In this document: one piece after another, positions 11,747 to 22,989 of the stretch
Layout of the letters: each line of letters begins with the position of its first letter
How positions within the stretch are numbered: the first letter of the stretch is position 1
Source of the DNA: Lepiota brunneoincarnata
Taxonomy: Eukaryota > Basidiomycota > Agaricomycetes > Agaricales > Agaricaceae
Reading direction: 5' to 3'
Length of the DNA stretch: 64,000 nt
Assembly: GCA_023014365.1 (NCBI GenBank)
Contig: JAEBUN010000002.1
Span: 3,596,001 to 3,660,000, forward strand
Notes under the pieces: generated by a model
Databases searched by the model: none
What the model was told of the DNA's origin: nothing
Seen by the model: only the letters and a program-made list of their open reading frames with translations
Program-made: the position numbers and the translations under genes

Positions 11747-11906
11747 ATGCCAGGCGCACATGAATTTGCTGTAAAGCCACCACCTCGCCGCAAGTCTACT
11801 ATGAGCAGTCCTGCAACTCCCGAAATCTCTCACCCGATCAACGGTAATCAGACCCCAGACAAACATCTCTCCATGCCACTAACAGCAAAGCCCACTACCA
11901 CCACAA

Positions 11907-13370
11907 ATGGCCACCCACTGGATCTCCTCGCTCCGAACCGTTCATCCTCCGACTCAAGGCCCGACACCGACACCGACACTGACACCGACGTTCTCTCGCC
12001 AACAACACCCACCCCCTCCAACCTCCAGCACCATCATCACACCCCCTCCGCCGCTGGCACGGCACACTCCCTTCCCCACCCCTGATCCGCCACCGTTATC
12101 CCCTGAAAAACCTCCGCCACCAGTAGCAGCAGCAGAATCTCCACCCTACGTCACCCCTACCACCCCCGCATCAATCCCTGACACCACGCGGCCACCCCTC
12201 TCTCCTGTCCTCACAAACTCCCCCCCTTCCTCACTCTCTTCCACGCGTCCTGCACCCCCCTCACCAGCCGAAAGTCGGCGGATCTCGACAATATCCGTCC
12301 GCTCGTCCGGATCAAGACCCCCCAGCGCCGCCGTTAGCCGGAGCAATTCGCAAAGACGCAGTATTGGAATTGGGATCGGGCTCTCTATCGGTCCATCTAC
12401 ACCCGGCTCCAAGCGGCAGTCCCAACTGAGCGCGCTCAGCACGGGGAGCAATGCCCAGTCTCCTCAATTGGCGAGCTTTGCTGGTCTTAGAGAGGCGGAT
12501 GAGTCCATTACGGCGGTGACAGCTGCCATGGCTGCTACACCCACCACCGCCACAACGACGACGACAACGACGAACGCGAGCGCTCATAAACCAAAGCCAC
12601 GCACACGGTCCACCCGCGTCAAGATCAAGATTAGGGATTTTGCATTTACGACTACGGATGATAGATACCGCGGTATGGGCGTCAACGTTCCTAAACACAA
12701 CCGCTTCTCCCGACTCAACAAAAAATTGGGCGGCTCGCGTAAAGTCCGACCGACTTCTAAACGCTGGTCTACTGCCTCGTCATCAACTAACAACACTAAT
12801 GCCAGTCGGAGTGGTAGTGAGGATGATGAGAATGATGGGGATGGGGATGATGACGATGACGATGAGAGCGAGGGGTGGTTCCGTCGTGGGATGGGGAGGT
12901 TTAGTTGGAGTTTTGGATTTGGTGGATCGAAGAGGCAAAGTCAGCAGCACCCTGAAACGCAGGTTGAGGTTGAGGAGGAGGAGGCGGAGTCATATCCGAG
13001 TCGTGGGGATATGGAGAGGAATTTTTTGGAAGAGGATGAACATGATGATGCGAGTGGTCAAAGTTCGGAAGTGTATTACGATGCCGAAGAGGATGATTTT
13101 GATGGGCATCAGGGGGAGGGTCAAGGTGGAGAGGAAGAAGAGCCATTGTATCCCGGGCTGTATCGCGCCTTGTTTGCGTTTGACCCAGAGGGGACAGCTG
13201 AGATGAAGTTGGTTGAGGATCAAATTGTGCGTGTTGTTGGGCGTGGTGGAGGTGTCGGATGGGCGGTTGCTGTCGTTCCTGAAGGTGCGGAGGGTGGTGT
13301 TGAGGTTGACGGCGGTGTTCGACATGCGCTTGTGCCAGAGAGTTATCTCGAGGCTGTTGAGTTGGATTAG
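11907..13370 (+). CDS. SH3-domain protein with long disordered N-terminus
   Basis: A continuous 487-codon frame. Residues 1-230 are Pro/Ser/Thr-rich and probably disordered. A basic block with KIKIRDFAF and YRGMGVNVPKHNRF lies around residues 240-270, followed by acidic runs. A C-terminal SH3 domain covers about residues 415-487: LYRALFAFDPEG, then EMKLVEDQIVRVVGRG, GWAVAV and VPESYLEAVE match the SH3 strands, including the ALxxF opening and the closing PxxYxE. It probably recruits proline-rich partners in signalling or polarity; the specific role is unknown. The start is uncertain. ATG at 11907 has a good context (CAAATGGCC), but a second frame from ATG 11747 to 12085 has equally credible Ser/Pro-rich coding character. 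That would need one frame change near 12000-12085. Confidence 0.7.
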   Translation: MATHWISSLRTVHPPTQGPTPTPTLTPTFSRQQHPPPPTSSTIITPPPPLARHTPFPTPDPPPLSPEKPPPPVAAAESPPYVTPTTPASIPDTTRPPLSPVLTNSPPSSLSSTRPAPPSPAESRRISTISVRSSGSRPPSAAVSRSNSQRRSIGIGIGLSIGPSTPGSKRQSQLSALSTGSNAQSPQLASFAGLREADESITAVTAAMAATPTTATTTTTTTNASAHKPKPRTRSTRVKIKIRDFAFTTTDDRYRGMGVNVPKHNRFSRLNKKLGGSRKVRPTSKRWSTASSSTNNTNASRSGSEDDENDGDGDDDDDDESEGWFRRGMGRFSWSFGFGGSKRQSQQHPETQVEVEEEEAESYPSRGDMERNFLEEDEHDDASGQSSEVYYDAEEDDFDGHQGEGQGGEEEEPLYPGLYRALFAFDPEGTAEMKLVEDQIVRVVGRGGGVGWAVAVVPEGAEGGVEVDGGVRHALVPESYLEAVELD

Positions 13371-15212
13371 ACGTTCCTTGCCTCATTTTTCTTTCATTCT
13401 TCTTTTTACAAAAAGGATGTGAGATGTGACACTTTGGCTACCCCCTCTCTCTCGTTTCGCTAACCATTTGCATGCACATACACGGCTTTTTTTGATCCTC
13501 CTGTTGTCTTTCTTTTCCTTTTCCTTTTTTTACTGTGTATGAGTAGTTACCCCTGACTTACCCGTCCGCAGCTTTCTGGAAACGTTTTTGGGTTCTCTAC
13601 GATCATCTGTTCCCCTCCCCTCTTTGTTTTTTCTTGCTAGCGTGTTTACTTGTGGTGCACAGCAACCTCCTCAGATTCATTGCCACAATACGTACATTAT
13701 GCATATGCCCTCATCCTCCAACGCTCCTATGATACATATTGACTATGAAAGAAGGACAAGCGAGCTATGGATACAACATCGTCAATGTCATTGGAGCACT
13801 TCTTAGATATTGCAAAGGAACCACAGCCTGCAGCGTTTTCCGATATCGATATTGTGAGGTTGGGATGTTTCGGGAACTGGGTCCTATTGATAACCAAGAT
13901 AAAGTCAGCACAAATGAGAGTTTGGGTTGCGTACGTACGATTGGGCTTACTAGGTTTCCCTGGCGGGGCATGGGGGTGATCTGTGCGGGGGCGGCGATGA
14001 TGGCGGAAAGTGCGACTGTGGGTGGGTGGGTGAGTTAGGTGAAGGCGCTTGTGTGTGGGTGTGTGTGAAGGTGTACGTACAGGGTGGGGAGGATGATGAT
14101 GCTTAGGATGAGGCGGAATTGCATAGCTTAGGTATTAGAGCCGATGAAAGGTTTTAGTAAGGTATGAGTCGGGACTACCGGTAGTCCCGTTGGAAGAAGG
14201 AAATGTAGGATGAATCGACCATTCATGTGCATAGGCCGGCTTTATACTAGGTCCTTCGGATTCTGAGGTGAAGAGACCTTTGAACCAGGGCGCATAGCCA
14301 AAATGGTGGTTGGAGTGATACACTGGGGAGGAAACATGTTATGGCGATAAAGAGCGCGCCCCGAACAGTTGTTCCTCTTTGTTTTTGCCCTTGCCTTTGT
14401 TTTCAATGCTTGTTCTTGGGTGGGGTTGTATATGTACGCGCATTGCTGGGGTATAGCATCACTTAAAGGAGATTTCCTTTTGGGGGTTAGGGTGGTACAA
14501 TGAACATGGTGCTGTTTTTGTGTACTCGCACTTTGTTTTCAATTGAGTGACCCTGAGTCCCTGGCGGCAATACTTTGGCGCTGGCTATTTAAAGCGGTAA
14601 CAGTGTTTTTCAAGGGAGAACGTGTAGTACGAGTTGGGCTGGGGGCTCACTCTCCCCCGAGTATGTACTTGTTCCCGATTACTTGTCGTGTCGGGATCCA
14701 ATGCAGTCATCCTCTTGTACCTGAGGTGTTTTGGGGAGGTTAACTGCTTATTTTTATTTGCAATTTTCCAGTCCCTATAAAAACTCGGGGAGAAATAAGG
14801 TTATCCTCAGGAAAGAACAATGGGTTAAGGAAAGCTAGATATCTTTAGATGCAAGAGGCACAGACGGGTTATTCGGCACTTCGGCCGCTTCTCTCACGGG
14901 GGGCATTTTCAATCGGCGCTCGGTCGCTACCCCCAGGATCTTATCACTCAGAGGGAGGGTCCCGCGCCTGTAACTCCAACAGCCCTCATGCCCGGCGCTA
15001 TCCAGGGATTAGTGGTTGCTCTAGAGTTCGCAAGCTTGACTCATCGTCACATTCTGGTACCCGAAGCCCTTCCGTCAACAAACTACGTTTTTCTACCGCC
15101 TGTAGTTGGCTTGCAAACCTTATGGTCAAATGAACTCTATGCTTTCTAGCCATGAACAAACTCGCACATATATTTTTCTCGCCTGGCGCCCGCTTTATCC
15201 TAATTGTGGACA
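13371..15212. other. Intergenic region, no gene seen
   Basis: About 1.8 kb with T-rich runs after the SH3 gene and G/T-rich simple sequence near 14010-14080. Short frames here lack domain content or plausible splicing. It separates the SH3 gene from the convergent hydrolase gene. Confidence 0.5.
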
Positions 15213-16491
15213 TCATGACGTCTTTCTACCACTCCTGATCCACTTTTCTATCAACTCCACAATGGTATCACTATTCTTCTCCATGAACATCAAATGCTGC
15301 ATTCCCGTGTATTCCAACTTCTCCCAGGTTGACGTGTTTTACACTGACGCCCCCTTGTTTGAGGTAGTTGACTGTACAACCATCATACAGTGCATGATAA
15401 CTGGCCTCTGAGGTCACCACCAGGATCGGTATTTTCATCAAATTAGTGAGTTTCCGCGCTGGAGATGCCTGTTCCCAGCATACGAAAAAGGATGAATTGC
15501 TCTGCACTTTGCGCTGGAGGTCTTGAGGCGATGACAATGGTGGATCATATACAAGTGGTGTTTCGGTTAGGCCAAACGGACGAGAAGCATGAGGAGGGAA
15601 AACAGGAGGGAAGTGGATGTCGACGAAAGGAGGCCCCATGGGCTCAAGAGCAACGATGGACTTGATGAGATTTGGTCTGGCGTTTCCCAAAATCCAGCCC
15701 AAAGGACCGGATTGAGAATGGGTAAGGAGGTTGACAGGCTTGAAGATAGTTCAGCTAATGATACGTGTGTAAGATCATCCTACTTACACCGATCTTATCC
15801 AATAAAGCAGAGCCCGCTTGTTCCATCCTCTGGGCTGTCTCCAGTTCATCGACGAGACTAGGCACGGTTGAGGAGTAGAGGCTATCGAACACAGGGTCAC
15901 CCATGCTCCCGTTCCCTGGCCATTGAGTGTGCAATGTTGACTGGGGCCATAGGTTAAACCTTTCCGTGGCCGTAAAGTGCGATTCGATGGTAAAGACGGT
16001 ATAGGTACTTTGGTTACCGTCGACGGTGATCTGGTAAGCCGATCTCCCACGGACAGGCTGATCTACCAGATACACCTAGGGATCCCCATTTTGTTAAAAT
16101 ATTCCGGAGGTATCAGATTCTAACCCACCTCGTATCCCCTCCTGAGAAAGAAATCTGACCAGCCTGGGCGACCATCAGGAGTGTTGAGGAAATTGGTGGC
16201 TGTCATCGCTAGATACACTTCGTGATGAGAACACGGATCAGATCAGTTTCGTTACGTTGTTCCCTCACCATGTCCATGGATCACGACTAAGGGTAGAGGT
16301 TGTGTAACACGCTCAGGTGTCAGACGCTCGACATACATCGCGCCGTGCATGATACTAGTGTTTCCTGATGGAACATAGGTTCCCCCAGTGTAGAAGTATG
16401 ACCTTCGGTGAGGTATCCCCTGAGAGGTTTGGGCTTGGGAGCGAACCCCGATCGCAAAAAGACACAATAAAGTTGCTGGAAGGATCCTCAT
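15213..16491 (-). CDS. Secreted alpha/beta hydrolase (one frame break)
   Basis: Four exons: 16269-16491, 16129-16199, 15788-16075 and 15213-15738, with phases that join correctly. ATG at 16491 opens a signal peptide (MRILPATLLCLFAIG). HGHATNFLNTPDGRPGW and YLVDQP follow. The nucleophile elbow is THSQSG (Ser, start of exon 4), then ALEPMGPP and SEASYHALYD, and GIHGN near the end. The order matches a fungal/bacterial esterase-like alpha/beta hydrolase family of about 370 residues. At about 15297-15302 one extra base shifts the frame immediately before HLMFMEKNSD, which continues in the next frame to TGA at 15213-15215. The likely catalytic His sits at that junction. The substrate is unknown; an ester of plant or environmental origin is a guess. 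Either a recently inactivated gene or an assembly error. Confidence 0.75.
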
Positions 16492-17283
16492 CGTGTTTGG
16501 ATGCAGATGAATTGTTTTCTCCATAGCGTTCACCATCCAGCCTTTTATAATTCAGGCGAACGGGCTCTATATGTGCCCAGGGGCTCCCATGAGCACTGCC
16601 TTAATTCCGGAGAAGTGTATTGGATTGGATTCTCTTCCCTTCCAGGACTCGAATTTAGGCAAAAGAGCGCACGAATGTACATTGTGGTGTCCTATGTGAG
16701 ATCACGAGCCCACAAGCTTAAAGTCTCCCCCCCACCGATTTGGATAACGGGGTCCCGCGGGTTCAGATGCATCTACTAGGAAACCTTCCAGGTGATCCGG
16801 CGAGGGGCGCCTCCACCATGTATGCCGTTTGGCTCCTTGGGGTTGAATGGATTCTAAGCGTTCTTGAAGTCTGAGCATGAGAGTAACATGTGCTTCACGA
16901 CCCCTGCCCCATATCAACTTGAGACCTTTTTACCATATCCGATATTAAAATGACGTACTATCTGTTATAGATGCAATTAATTACGGGCCATGAGAACACA
17001 TCAGCACTATTAAAATCATTGCTCTCTCTCGGTATTTCGACCCGTGATCGATAAAATCGACCTTCTTATCTTCGAAGCCGCTTGCTACATCAGCCGCCCT
17101 GTCCCGGATTATCTTTGTGGTTCATATTTGCGGCTGGAGGTGACACGGCCGAGGTAAGGAGATCAGATTGGTGGAGGCAGTTGCTGGGAAGTTGCTGGTG
17201 TAAAGTAAGTCCTAAATACTCAAGTTGCGAAGAGGACTGGCTGAGTCAGGCGGAGTGCTGCGCAGAAGAGCGTTAGTTGTAGT
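16492..17283. other. Intergenic, possible decayed LysM 5' exons
   Basis: This contains the promoter of the minus-strand hydrolase. Toward 17100-17280 it probably holds unrecognisable remains of the first exons of the LysM relic that follows. No intact gene is visible. Confidence 0.4.
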
Positions 17284-17289
17284 ATGAGT

Positions 17290-17685
17290 GCAGGAAAACG
17301 CCACCTTGCTCACGTGAATCAAGGTAGTAAAATAAATCCTGATTGTCCGAATGTGTTCGTGGGAGAGGTATTTACAGCAGCAATAGGGGGTGTTGATTAT
17401 GTGAAAACTAACAAATCACTTCTAGCCATTGTGCCTTGGTATTGCGGGGCGAGACTGCAGCATAACTCATGTCGTCGTAGAGAGTGATGAATGCCTTGAT
17501 ATTGCTGCCGCAGCAGGCATCCCATTCACAACTCTTAAACCAACAATCCTGATGCTAATGCTTGCTGCATACACGTATAGCCCGGAGGGGTTAGTCCAAA
17601 TGCGTGATGATAATTGACATTCTACAGACTGACCCTCTCGCTTCAGGTTCTCTACATCACTTCTGAGGTTATTAATACCACCTAA
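17290..17685 (+). pseudogene. LysM effector relic (copy A)
   Basis: Close paralog of the intact LysM gene at 31594-32249. Legible parts are LAHVNQG..INPDCPNVFVGE, then an intron, then PLCLGIAGRDC, HVVVESDECLDIAAAAGIPF, and after another intron VLYITSEVINTT with a stop at 17683. Two lesions sit in the second LysM domain: one base is lost just before CCAACAAT (about 17543), and the codon for Tyr in the IYPGE motif has become TAG (about 17579). The signal peptide and start of the first domain could not be found. The 3' flank to about 18010 still aligns with the 3' flank of copy B. Confidence 0.8.
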
Positions 17686-18046
17686 GAAAGTGTATATTCC
17701 AGACAAAGGAACTTTATTCACGAGGTATGTCTTCGTTTTAAACATTCTTCGTAGCTTTGTCCCCTCTGCGACTCGGTAAGCGGACAATGATGTTATGATC
17801 TTATTTTAAGCAAAATTGCCCGTCTGATTGGTTTGCGCAACCGGATGTGTCGCCGTGTGTGGGAAGTGGTTTTATCCTATGCTGGGGCCGGACCCTCTAT
17901 GAGCTCGATAACGATTGTCGCGACGTGAGCGCTTCGAACTGAAATGAAAAAGGCCCGAGGCGACCGTGAGATTATATGCATGCCCACAGGGACATCGAAC
18001 GCCGACAAACCCTAGCTACCCCCCATCTCAGGTTGCACTAGCAACC

Positions 18047-19806
18047 ATGCCCCAGGATAGTATAGATGATATCACTCGAATCAGAAACAGGCTCGAACGC
18101 TTCCAGCTATCAAATGCAGACCTCAGCCAGCAGCTATCCGCTGCTTTGAGACGATCCCAGAGATTGGCGTCATCCCTAGGCTTTCATGACATTCACGAGG
18201 CTCAGGCTGCCATCGATACCGCCGATTCGGATCTATCATATCGGCAATGTTTCGACGAGCTGGAAGTGCTTAGAGCACAAGTTCAGGATTTAACTGCACA
18301 ACGAGATAGCGCTCTTGCAAGAGTGAGGGAGCTGGGGGAACAGAGACAATCCAGACCTACGTGAGTGCTTCTGCACTTCGAAAATGATAATTAATAACGA
18401 CCAGTCCTTTGCAACGGGAAGAGGAGCTCCTGGTGAACTTCACCTCCGTGATTTGGTTCCTGATGAAATTGCGGTGGATGTGCTTCCATATGCGCTCCGA
18501 CTTGCGCACTGCGAGGTTGCTGGGCTGCGGCAGTCTGACGCCGATGATCTTCCGGCTGAGGGGACCATTAAATTGTATGAATTGACGGACGCAGGCCTCG
18601 AAATATTGCAAAGGAATGCAACAGTAGTTAGAGAGTGGGAAGACATGTTCAGCTTCAGGTGCGCTCAGTCCTTCTGCAGATCGTAAATATGAATTTGAAT
18701 TAGCATTGGAATCCAATGCGCAACGGCAGGAACAAAGACCGCACATCGAAAGTAAGCCGACTTACAAGAAGGGAGTCTTTTCGCTTTCAACGAGCCCTGT
18801 ACCGAATCATGCTGGTTTGCTGGTTATATGGCATGGGCAGCATCCCGGAAACAGACATGCAGGACGAAGATTATCCATACATGTTTTATTGCACATACCA
18901 GGCCCGACAGACGAGACTCTTGGCAAAATATTACAACCGATGACCTTTTTGAAATTCGGCGCGTTGTTCGGTTCCTCGTTTATATAGCGAGCATTATTAT
19001 GGTGAAAGACAGGGCTTTCGGATCAGTATGCGATACATGTGAGTATGGCTTTGTTCTATAGCGGCTATTGATTAAATCCATGCTTAGATGACTGGAATGG
19101 TCTCTACTTGTTTGGCGGGCCAGCGTTTATCATGAATGCGTATCGCACCAGAGAAGGGGACGCCGATGACGATGTTCAATATAGAGAACTCTGCTGTCAC
19201 ATCAACGATGCTGGGCCATATACGAAATTTCTCACCTGCGCTCTGGACGATATATCCGAGACCAGGACAGGGACAAAGTTTGACGAGAACTTCAAGCAAA
19301 GAATTTTGGACTCCGTGGAAGGAGACGACGACCTATGTACGCAAACCAACGGTTTCGTCAGGTTAACCTTGCACGAAGGGATTTTTACTAAAGAGTCTTA
19401 TAATCACAGGTGTTCACTGCAAATCTCAAAGCGAGATCCACAGGGGGGCCTCCTTGATAAATGAATTCTGTAAGTGGCTGGACGCTGATTCTCGGATATT
19501 CTAGTGGTTGAAGTGTCGCTTTGCTCGTCAGCATGGGATTATTTGAAGTTTACTCATCTTCTTTCCGATACTTATTTCCTATCGTCGGCGGCCAAAATTC
19601 AATACCCAGAAACCAAGTTTTTTTTTGACCAAATCCGGAAGACACCTTCCTGGAAACTTATGGAAGAGATCTTCGAGCTGCGGCAAGAGGAGTATATTTC
19701 GCATAAACGCGAAGATTGGATCTGTTCGAGCTGCTGGAGTTGCTTGGTTTATGACACAATTCCGACTTGGTGGGCTGAACGGCGTCCTCAGCACCTTGAC
19801 GGCTAG
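18047..19806 (+). pseudogene. Conserved unknown protein, coiled coil, frame-broken
   Basis: The first exon (18047-18360) encodes a heptad-rich helix: DITRIRNRLERFQLSNADL and later LEVLRAQVQDLTAQRDSAL. The next exon (18405-18658; LHLRDLVPDEIAVDVLPYAL ... VREWEDMF) splices cleanly. Later pieces include FQRALYRIMLVCWLYGMGS, DLFEIRRVVRFLVYI, DWNGLYLFGGPAFIMNAY and a C-terminal FELRQEEYISHKREDWICSS with paired Cys. Between YYNR (about 18938) and DLFEIRR one extra base creates TGA, and the last exons do not join in one frame. I do not recognise the family, though it has the feel of a lineage-specific F-box-like protein. It lies inside the duplication arm; the other arm keeps only about 120 bases of it. 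Confidence 0.55.
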
Positions 19807-20037
19807 AACGAGTAGTGCAGTGTATATATGTATCCATGATGTTTCTCCCCCATCCACTGAACACATCGAATTTAAAGAGAAATGAAGAGACATGCCGACT
19901 ACAAATGCAACTCTTAGTATTCGAGAAATTGTGACATTGCGATGTGACAACCATCGTTGAGCTCCTGTAATCCGATGTAACTTGGCAGGCACTTACGACT
20001 CAATCAACATATTTCATCCCCCGGATCCCAATTATTA

Positions 20038-21526
20038 CACTTGAGACCTATGGGAATACAAGTGGCCTGCACAGGGTGCCATAAATATCCCCATTTACTC
20101 AAAATGCGCTGATGAATGGACGGGCCTCACATGTTCAGTCACACATACAAAAAACAACAGCAGATCTATTGTTCCTGTTTAGATAGCTTGTGGAGTTGAA
20201 ATATACATGGCAACTATTTTAATTGTCTCTGTGGTTGCCATTTATCTGCTCACTGAATTAGAAACCATGATTGAATAAGTGGTGTATCCATATAGATACA
20301 TTTAGTTCAGCAAAAGTGTGCAAACATATGCTGCTGGAAATGGAAAATCAGTGGGTCTCCCACAGTCGGCATGCATAATTCCCATGCATTCAGTCCAAAT
20401 AATTAAATTCACGGGGGCGTGTGCGGGAGCCATGCAGTGCTATGTATGTTCAGAATGTATGAGTCCCTTTTTTTTGAGTGGCCCATGAGCAGGTGTGGGA
20501 GTGGGCTGCTGGGATATTCCCTTTTTTTTTGGTATTGCATGCCTAACTTGCTGCCATATTCTTGTTGGCACAACATATCAGTCAGGCACACTTCCAGGTG
20601 ACACATCTGTTGGACAGTTGTGATGGAGTTAGCGACAAGCCACATTGTTACCCGGGTTAGGGGTTTGCTTGTGAGTAGCACAGGGTTCAACACAGGATGT
20701 CTATACAGACTTGGTTCTGTCCTACTGAGTGTGACTTGGAGATGATGGAGCACTATAGTCCAGCCAGTTTAGAGGCAAAGAGTTATAGGAGGCAAGAACT
20801 GTATAACACTAAGATAAGGATACAAGGTAATGTACTGTATCCTTATATACTTCTAAGTGTGACTGTACCCCTACTATAATAGTCTGGACCAGAGTAACTG
20901 TGAGTCAGAGATAAGAAACATGAGGCATATACTAAGAATAGTCCTTCTGATGTACACTACTGATGGTTTCATAGTGACATGGGAATGTAAGTTAAAAATA
21001 ACTGTCCTTCTGATAAGACTTCTGATAACACACATATTATCTGAGTGGCCCACTCCCACTCCCACTCATGGGCTGCTCAACAAAAGAGGGTCACACTTTC
21101 TGAATATATAGGGCACTCCATGACACCTGAATACTGTCCCACATATTTGATCACTCAGACTAAATGTGCAGCAAGTGCACATGTCAACTGGGAGAGACTG
21201 ACTAATTTTCTGTATGTGGGAGAATACATTTAGCTACTTTTGTTGAACTAAATGTATCTATATGGATACACCACTTATTCAATCATGGTTTCTAATTCAG
21301 TGAGCAGATAAATGGCAACCACAGAGACAATTAAAATAGTCTCAAATAATGTGCCATGTATATTTCAACTCCACAAGTTATCTAAACAGGAACAATAGAT
21401 CTGCTGTTGTTTTTTACATGTGTGACTGAACACGTGAGGCCTGTCCATTCGTCAGCGCATTTTGAATAAATGGGGATATTTATGGCACCCTATGCGGGCC
21501 TCTTGTATTCCCATAGGTCTCAAGTG
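20038..21526. mobile_element. Inverted-repeat DNA transposon, non-autonomous
   Basis: About 1,489 bases with very long terminal inverted repeats: 20038-20317 and 21236-21526 are nearly perfect reverse complements (about 280 bases). The ends are CACTTGAGACC...GGTCTCAAGTG. They are flanked by TTA at 20035-20037 and TTA at 21527-21529, a 3-base target-site duplication. CACT ends with 3-base duplications suggest a CACTA-like origin, while a TTA duplication also fits PIF/Harbinger. The inner 900 bases have no transposase-like frame, so it needs an enzyme from elsewhere. It sits exactly at the distal edge of duplication arm A and is absent from arm B. Confidence 0.85.
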
Positions 21527-21529
21527 TTA

Positions 21530-22212
21530 ACTGCCTGGACTGTCCATACACACATTACCACAATCGGCACTCTAAACATCGATTTGGCTCAGCGATGCCC
21601 TTCTTCAGATTTCCTCGCTAACACATGAAGGATCATAAAATCCCACCAATACAACTCACAAGTTCCGAGCAGCGTTCAACTCCACAAACTCCCTCCCTCA
21701 TCGTTCGTTGCCCGAACCGTTCACTCCGTCATAAACTTAAATGTCTCGGACAACGCGCTTTAGATGATGCACATGCACCCTGGCATGCTCTATGTCAGCC
21801 AACGAACCTGCTGGTTGCCCCCTTTTAACTGAAAAAATAACCCAGCACTTTATTGGACCGCTACGGAGTGGGGGCCCTGTCATAACAGGCACAGATCAGA
21901 TCCACACGGTACTCCAGCCTGGTTATTGATCTTCTCACACCGGCGCCCCACGCAGACCGATGCAATTTGCAATAAGTTCCGTAACATATCTACTGTATAC
22001 CCTTTTGCCGTGATAACAACAACAATCGGCTCTGCATCGTCAGTCCCCCTAAACCCATTCGTAATTCATGGACCCATTAAATAATAGTATTTCAGAGCAG
22101 GAGCATCCCACCCCCGCCACTTCTCCTCTAAATCGCGTCTACCGTCTCTATGCACTGTCACCAGTAGTGGATCAATTGGCAACCAACGCGTGAAAAATGG
22201 TAAGAAATTTCA
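21530..22212. other. Intergenic, no gene seen
   Basis: Follows the transposon. It contains short frames only, none with domain-like content. Confidence 0.4.
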
Positions 22213-22255
22213 TTGAATCTTCCGATCGCCCCCCTGCCTGCTTGCGCTAATTATA

Positions 22256-22491
22256 TGAAGACCCAGCCACTCCTGAGCCGGGCTGAACAGGTTGGCTCTC
22301 TCCTCGGAGACACACAGAAAGGATATAAGAAATACAGGGAGCAGCTGGACAATGAAATCAATGCGACACTGGCGAAGGTCAAGGCGGGGGGCGGAAAAGC
22401 TGCGCAAAAGAAGTTGAAAAGGTTAGAAGATGAGCTGGCGAAAGAAGTGGCGGGAGAACAAAAAGTGCAACGGAAACGCGGGAAGCGCTGA
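22256..22491 (+). CDS. Small Lys/Glu-rich hypothetical protein
   Basis: From ATG 22256 to TGA at 22489-22491. The product is strongly charged, with a predicted helix (KKYREQLDNEINATLAKVKA, then a Gly-rich break, then KKLKRLEDELAKEV) and a basic tail. It may be a free-standing small protein or the surviving exon of a larger coiled-coil gene; GTAAGA just after an ATG at 22198 could be a splice donor of an upstream exon. Not recognised. Confidence 0.35.
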
Positions 22492-22989
22492 GGAAAGAAT
22501 GAAGATACGTCGGCAAAATGCCCGAGTGAGTACATATACATATATCATACAAAATATCGTGCTTCCCCATACAAGCCTCCCAAGATTCACCTTTTTTTTC
22601 TGCTCTCAGGCATGTGCATGTCCCTATTGGCTTTTTCAGGCAACGACAGCCTGAAATGCTGGTCATGGCGTCGCTCGGCAAATAGTTATAACCATGTATG
22701 CAAATTAAAGGATACATAGGTATGCTCATAAAAGGTAGCCGAAGTGAAATACCCCGGTCGTCCATGCAATCGGACACCCAATCCAACGGCAATCGCAGTC
22801 AAGTACTCACCTAAGTTACTACTGAACAATTCACAGTCACAAGTTATCGAAGCGCAAGATCCAGCAGACCAAATTGAGTAGCGGGTAAGGGAAGTGGGTA
22901 GTGTAGCGGAATGGTAGGCGATGATGGGGGGAGGGAAGCGGATGAAGATTGGGGTGCTGAGAATGAAGGCACGTACCAGGTTTAGAACT

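Larger units (their letters stand above)
17290..20036. repeat. Segmental duplication, arm A
   Basis: Three blocks align in order with 31863-33245: 17290-18010 with 31863-32573 (LysM gene plus 3' flank), 18560-18690 with 32876-33000 (end of the second exon of the unknown gene), and 19950-20036 with 33163-33245 (CTCCTGTAATCCGATGTAAC against CTCCTATCATCCAATATAAC, ending at CATCCCCC). Arm A keeps more of the unknown gene and arm B keeps the LysM gene. Confidence 0.75.

Noticed and set aside
12901..13386. Minus-strand frames across the SH3 gene
   Set aside because: They are shadows of the acidic and Gly-rich coding sequence; the SH3 domain on the plus strand explains the region.
14010..14090. G/T-rich tract as a possible telomere-like or regulatory repeat
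   Set aside because: Units are irregular (GTGTGTG and GGGTGGG mixed) and short, best read as simple sequence.
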